Below are positions 61,105-64,000 of a stretch of 64,000 nucleotides of DNA, piece after piece. Source of the DNA: JAKAVN01 sp963796565 (lineage in GTDB: Bacteria > Desulfobacterota > Binatia > Binatales > Binataceae); the NCBI GenBank assembly GCA_963796565.1, contig CAWCMA010000005.1, positions 248,001-312,000 of the forward strand, read 5' to 3'. Both the position numbers and the translations under genes were made by a program. Under the pieces are notes generated by a model, which was not told where the DNA came from, searched no databases, and saw only the letters and a program-made list of their open reading frames with translations. Each line of letters begins with the position of its first letter. Position 1 is the stretch's first letter.

Positions 61105-62574
61105 ATGCGATTCAGACTTCCGGGGCTCAATCTCAAAGCCAAGCTGATGGCGCTGATGGTAGTGCTGCTGGGGCTGACGCTCGGCGCCGAGCTGCTGGTC
61201 AGCCTCGACACTGAAAACCGCATCGTCGAAGCGACCCAGGACAACGTCAAGGAACTCGCGAGCGCCATCCAGATCAGCGTGCAGGAGCTCACCTCGGTCG
61301 GCACCTTCGATCGCGATCGCCTGCAGAACTACGTCAACTCGCTGCACAACAACGGACTCGAAGTCTCCATCGCCTCGACCAAAGACCTGATCATCAACAG
61401 CTCCAACCCGGCGCTGATTGGCGAGGCCATCAACCGCGGCGCCGTCCACGTCGCGGCGGCGCAGACCGCAGCGCGCGGCGGCGACCCGCTTCCTGTGCCG
61501 GCCTTCACGGTGGGTCCGGCCGGCGAGCAGACCGTCTACCTCATCCCGGTCGAGGTCGAGGACCATCTGCTCGGCTACGTCCAGGTAGTGGCGGACTTCG
61601 CCAATTTCGCCCGCCCGCTCGAGGAGCATCGGATCCATCTGTTGACGGTCGCGCTGGCGATTTTCGCTATCGGGCTGGTTTTCTCTTACGTGCTGGCCGA
61701 TCGCTACGTCGAGCCGATCCACGCGGTCGCCGCCGCCGCGCAGAACATCGCCGCGCGCGGCCTCGAACGGGTGCCCGAGGCGCATCGGCGCGACGAGATC
61801 GGGCTGCTCACGCGCAGCTTTAACGAGATGGTCGATCAGTTGCGCCGCGCGCGCGAGCGCGAGGCCGAGCTTAACCGGCTGGAACGCTTCACCGCGCTCG
61901 GCCAGCTCGCCGGCGCGCTGGCGCACGAGATCAAAAACCCGCTGAATTTCATCAGCCTCGCGATCGACCAGCTACGCGCGCGCTATGCGCCGCAACTGCA
62001 AACCGACCAGGACAACTATCGCCGCCAGCTCGGAATAATGAAGGACGAAATCCATCGTCTCTCCGAGCTGATCCAGAGCTTCCTCAACTATGGCCGCCCG
62101 ATCGAGGTCCATCCCGCGCCCACCGACGTGCGCGCGCTGGTCGCCAACGTGCTGGAACTGTCGGACTCCAAGCTGCGCAGCCAGTCGATCCAGACCCTCG
62201 AGCAAGGGGCCGAGGCGCCGGTCATCCTGAACGTGGACGCCGAAAAGCTTCACGCCTGCTTCATCAATGTGGTGGCGAACGCGATCCAGGCGATGCCCGA
62301 GGGCGGACAGCTTGGAGTCGCGTTCAAGCGCGAAGGCGACGCCGAGGTGATAACATTTTCCGATACCGGCGCGGGCGTCGAGCCCGAGGTCGCCAGCCAC
62401 GTCTTCGAACCATTTTTCACCACCAAGCGCGATGGCATCGGCCTGGGCCTGTTCTTCTCGCGCGCGATCGTCGAACGCCACGGCGGCTCCATCAGGATCG
62501 GCCCCAATCCGGCCGGACGCGGCGCCACCGTGACTTTCATCTTTCCGCTCGGCGCACTAGGTAAACATACATGA
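61105..62574 (+). CDS. Sensor histidine kinase
   Basis: A 489-residue membrane sensor. Two transmembrane helices (about 11-33 and 177-197) enclose a periplasmic domain of about 140 residues with cache-like features. A HAMP domain (about 198-250) and the HisKA domain with phosphorylated His274 in LAHEIKNPLNF follow. The HATPase domain carries N (NVVANAIQAM), DTGAG and GLGLFFSRAIVERHGG boxes. The N-box asparagine and the E-I-K-N-P-L context are typical of NtrB/ZraS-like kinases that partner sigma-54 regulators. It overlaps the response-regulator gene by 4 nt (ATGA). The signal is unknown. Confidence 0.93.
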   Translation: MRFRLPGLNLKAKLMALMVVLLGLTLGAELLVSLDTENRIVEATQDNVKELASAIQISVQELTSVGTFDRDRLQNYVNSLHNNGLEVSIASTKDLIINSSNPALIGEAINRGAVHVAAAQTAARGGDPLPVPAFTVGPAGEQTVYLIPVEVEDHLLGYVQVVADFANFARPLEEHRIHLLTVALAIFAIGLVFSYVLADRYVEPIHAVAAAAQNIAARGLERVPEAHRRDEIGLLTRSFNEMVDQLRRAREREAELNRLERFTALGQLAGALAHEIKNPLNFISLAIDQLRARYAPQLQTDQDNYRRQLGIMKDEIHRLSELIQSFLNYGRPIEVHPAPTDVRALVANVLELSDSKLRSQSIQTLEQGAEAPVILNVDAEKLHACFINVVANAIQAMPEGGQLGVAFKREGDAEVITFSDTGAGVEPEVASHVFEPFFTTKRDGIGLGLFFSRAIVERHGGSIRIGPNPAGRGATVTFIFPLGALGKHT

Positions 62575-63992
62575 GCCAACCATCGGTACTGGTGGTCGAG
62601 GACAACGACCTGGAGCGGCAGATAACCGTCGAGACCCTGCGCGAGGAAGGATTCCTGGTCGACGAGGCACCCAACGGCAAACGCGCGATGGAGCAGCTCG
62701 CGCTGGGCGGCTTCGACGTGGTGCTGACGGATCTGCTGATGCCCGGGATGACGGGCGAGGAGCTGCTTGCCGCGGTGCGCCAGACCCACCCGGGCAGCCA
62801 GGTCGTACTGCTGACCGCGCACGGCACCATCGAGAGCGCGGTCAAGGCGACCAAGAGCGGCGCCTTCGAATACCTGACCAAGCCCACCGACCGCGAGAAG
62901 CTGGTGATGACGGTCGGCAAGGCGGCCGAGTTCGCGAGCCTCGCGCAGGAGAACATCCTCTTGCGCACGCGGCTTGAGGGCAAATTCCAGATCGAAGGCA
63001 TTATCGGGCAGCATCCCGCGATCGAGGACGTGATCCGTGTGGTGCGCAAGGTCGCGCCGTCGTATTCGACGGTGCTCATCCAGGGTGAGAGCGGCACCGG
63101 CAAGGAGGTGATCGCGCGCGCGATCCACAAGCTCTCGCCGCGTGCGCTGCGTCCGTTCGTGGCGATCAACTGTTCGGCGATTCCCGACAGCCTGATCGAG
63201 AACGAACTGTTCGGCCACGAGCGCGGGGCCTTCACCGGAGCCAACGAGCGCAAGATCGGGCTCATCGAGAGCGCCGACAAGTCGACGCTTTTTCTCGACG
63301 AGATCGCCGACCTCAACATCGGCCTGCAGGCGAAACTTTTGCGCGTCCTGCAAGAGCGCGAGCTGCGCCGCGTCGGCAGCAACGAATCCATCCGGGTCGA
63401 TGTCCGCCTGGTCGCCGCCACCAACCGCGAACTCGCCGAGGAGGTCGCCCAGGGACGCTTTCGCGAGGATCTCTACTACCGCATCAACGTCGTCACCGTC
63501 ACGCTGCCGCCGCTGCGCGACCGCCGCTCGGACATCCCGCTGCTGGTGGAAAACGCGCTCAAGAACCGATTCGCCCACCTGGCGCAGAACCGGGTTAAAG
63601 AGGTCAGCCGCGAAGCGATGGAGGTGCTGCTCGACTACTGGTGGCCGGGCAACGTGCGCCAGCTCGAATCGGCGATCGAACGCGCGCTGCTCTTGTGCGA
63701 GGGCGACCGCATCATGCCCAAGGACCTGCCGCAGGAAGTCCTGGGACGCAAGACGCCCGCCCGCGTCGCCGAGCGCCCGCGCGGAGAGCGCTTCGAGATT
63801 CCCGCTGAAGGCCTCAACTTCGAGAATTTCGAGCGCGACCTGATTCTACAGGCGATGGAACGCGGCGAATGGGTGATCGCCAAGGCGGCCAAGATACTCG
63901 GCATGAGCTACCGCACACTGCAGTACCGCCTGGACAAGTTCGGGATCAAAAAACCCGACGGACGCTCGCTGCCGACCGACTTCAAAGGTTGA
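62571..63992 (+). CDS. Sigma-54-dependent response regulator (NtrC/ZraR family)
   Basis: A 473-residue three-domain regulator. The receiver domain (about 4-120) has the phosphoacceptor Asp54 in VLTDLLMPG. The AAA+ domain has Walker A GESGTGKE (172-179), GAFTGA (219-224) for sigma-54 contact, FLDEIADL as Walker B and an arginine-finger region. The C-terminal Fis-type helix-turn-helix (about 435-462) reads AAKILGMSYRTLQYRLDKFGI. It is cognate to the preceding kinase and translationally coupled. Target promoters would be of the -24/-12 type; none is identified in the window. Confidence 0.96.
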   Translation: MSQPSVLVVEDNDLERQITVETLREEGFLVDEAPNGKRAMEQLALGGFDVVLTDLLMPGMTGEELLAAVRQTHPGSQVVLLTAHGTIESAVKATKSGAFEYLTKPTDREKLVMTVGKAAEFASLAQENILLRTRLEGKFQIEGIIGQHPAIEDVIRVVRKVAPSYSTVLIQGESGTGKEVIARAIHKLSPRALRPFVAINCSAIPDSLIENELFGHERGAFTGANERKIGLIESADKSTLFLDEIADLNIGLQAKLLRVLQERELRRVGSNESIRVDVRLVAATNRELAEEVAQGRFREDLYYRINVVTVTLPPLRDRRSDIPLLVENALKNRFAHLAQNRVKEVSREAMEVLLDYWWPGNVRQLESAIERALLLCEGDRIMPKDLPQEVLGRKTPARVAERPRGERFEIPAEGLNFENFERDLILQAMERGEWVIAKAAKILGMSYRTLQYRLDKFGIKKPDGRSLPTDFKG

Positions 63993-64000
63993 GCGCCGCC

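Overview
The window is 64 kb of GC-rich bacterial chromosome with about 53 protein genes, no rRNA, no tRNA I could recognise, no CRISPR array and no intact insertion sequence. The gene set points to a soil or subsurface Gram-negative lineage near Desulfobacterota, most likely Candidatus Binatota (inference). It has two LLM-class (F420-type) flavin oxidoreductases, two family III CoA-transferase/racemase proteins, an acyl-CoA dehydrogenase, SnoaL-like and amidohydrolase proteins, and the chain rpmE-prfA-prmC-murA-his known from deltaproteobacterial relatives.

Layout. 1-8.6 kb: a D,D-carboxypeptidase cut by the left edge, an LLM/SnoaL/amidohydrolase catabolic set, a DUF2333 protein, SppA and a propeller-like lipoprotein. 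8.6-12 kb: an ADP-forming acyl-CoA synthetase and a divergent D-2-hydroxyacid dehydrogenase. 12-18.6 kb: rpmE, prfA, prmC, murA, hisD, hisB, hisA on the minus strand; hisG, hisH and hisF are missing from their usual places. 18.9-25 kb: a TonB-like lipoprotein, a DapA-family aldolase translationally coupled to a PfkB-SIS fusion protein, an LLM oxidoreductase and a CaiB-like CoA-transferase. 25.2-28.5 kb: a coupled operon for a twin-FHA membrane protein, a zinc-ribbon membrane protein and a Ser/Thr kinase. 28.6-38.9 kb: PHP hydrolase, zinc dehydrogenase, amino-acid permease with iminopeptidase, CLC protein, alpha/beta hydrolase, class III aminotransferase and a racemase-like family III protein.

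39.1-40.7 kb is a small gene graveyard bracketed by a 27-bp direct repeat. 40.7-44.7 kb holds a BtuF-like receptor, a small membrane protein, DegP/HtrA and a fatty-acid hydroxylase-family protein. 45.1-52.3 kb holds three secreted proteins with Thr-Pro-rich linkers; one is broken by an amber codon and one carries a coding minisatellite. 52.6-64 kb: acyl-CoA dehydrogenase, MazEF-type toxin-antitoxin, nadA, cytochrome c, a MetE-like/SAM-methyltransferase fusion, an NrtR-like Nudix regulator, a PCYCGC protein, a DedA protein, and a histidine kinase with a sigma-54 response regulator.

Most notable points: (1) the kinase at 26861-28519 has no beta-3 lysine and instead carries a lysine in its glycine-rich loop, the arrangement that defines eukaryotic WNK kinases; (2) two fusion enzymes, PfkB-SIS and MetE-like/methyltransferase, the latter behind tandem operator-like repeats; (3) an NrtR-like protein with a degenerate Nudix box 3 kb from nadA, which has a palindrome upstream; (4) the repeat-bracketed scrap island at 39.1-40.7 kb; (5) a hairpin that buries the cytochrome c ribosome-binding site.
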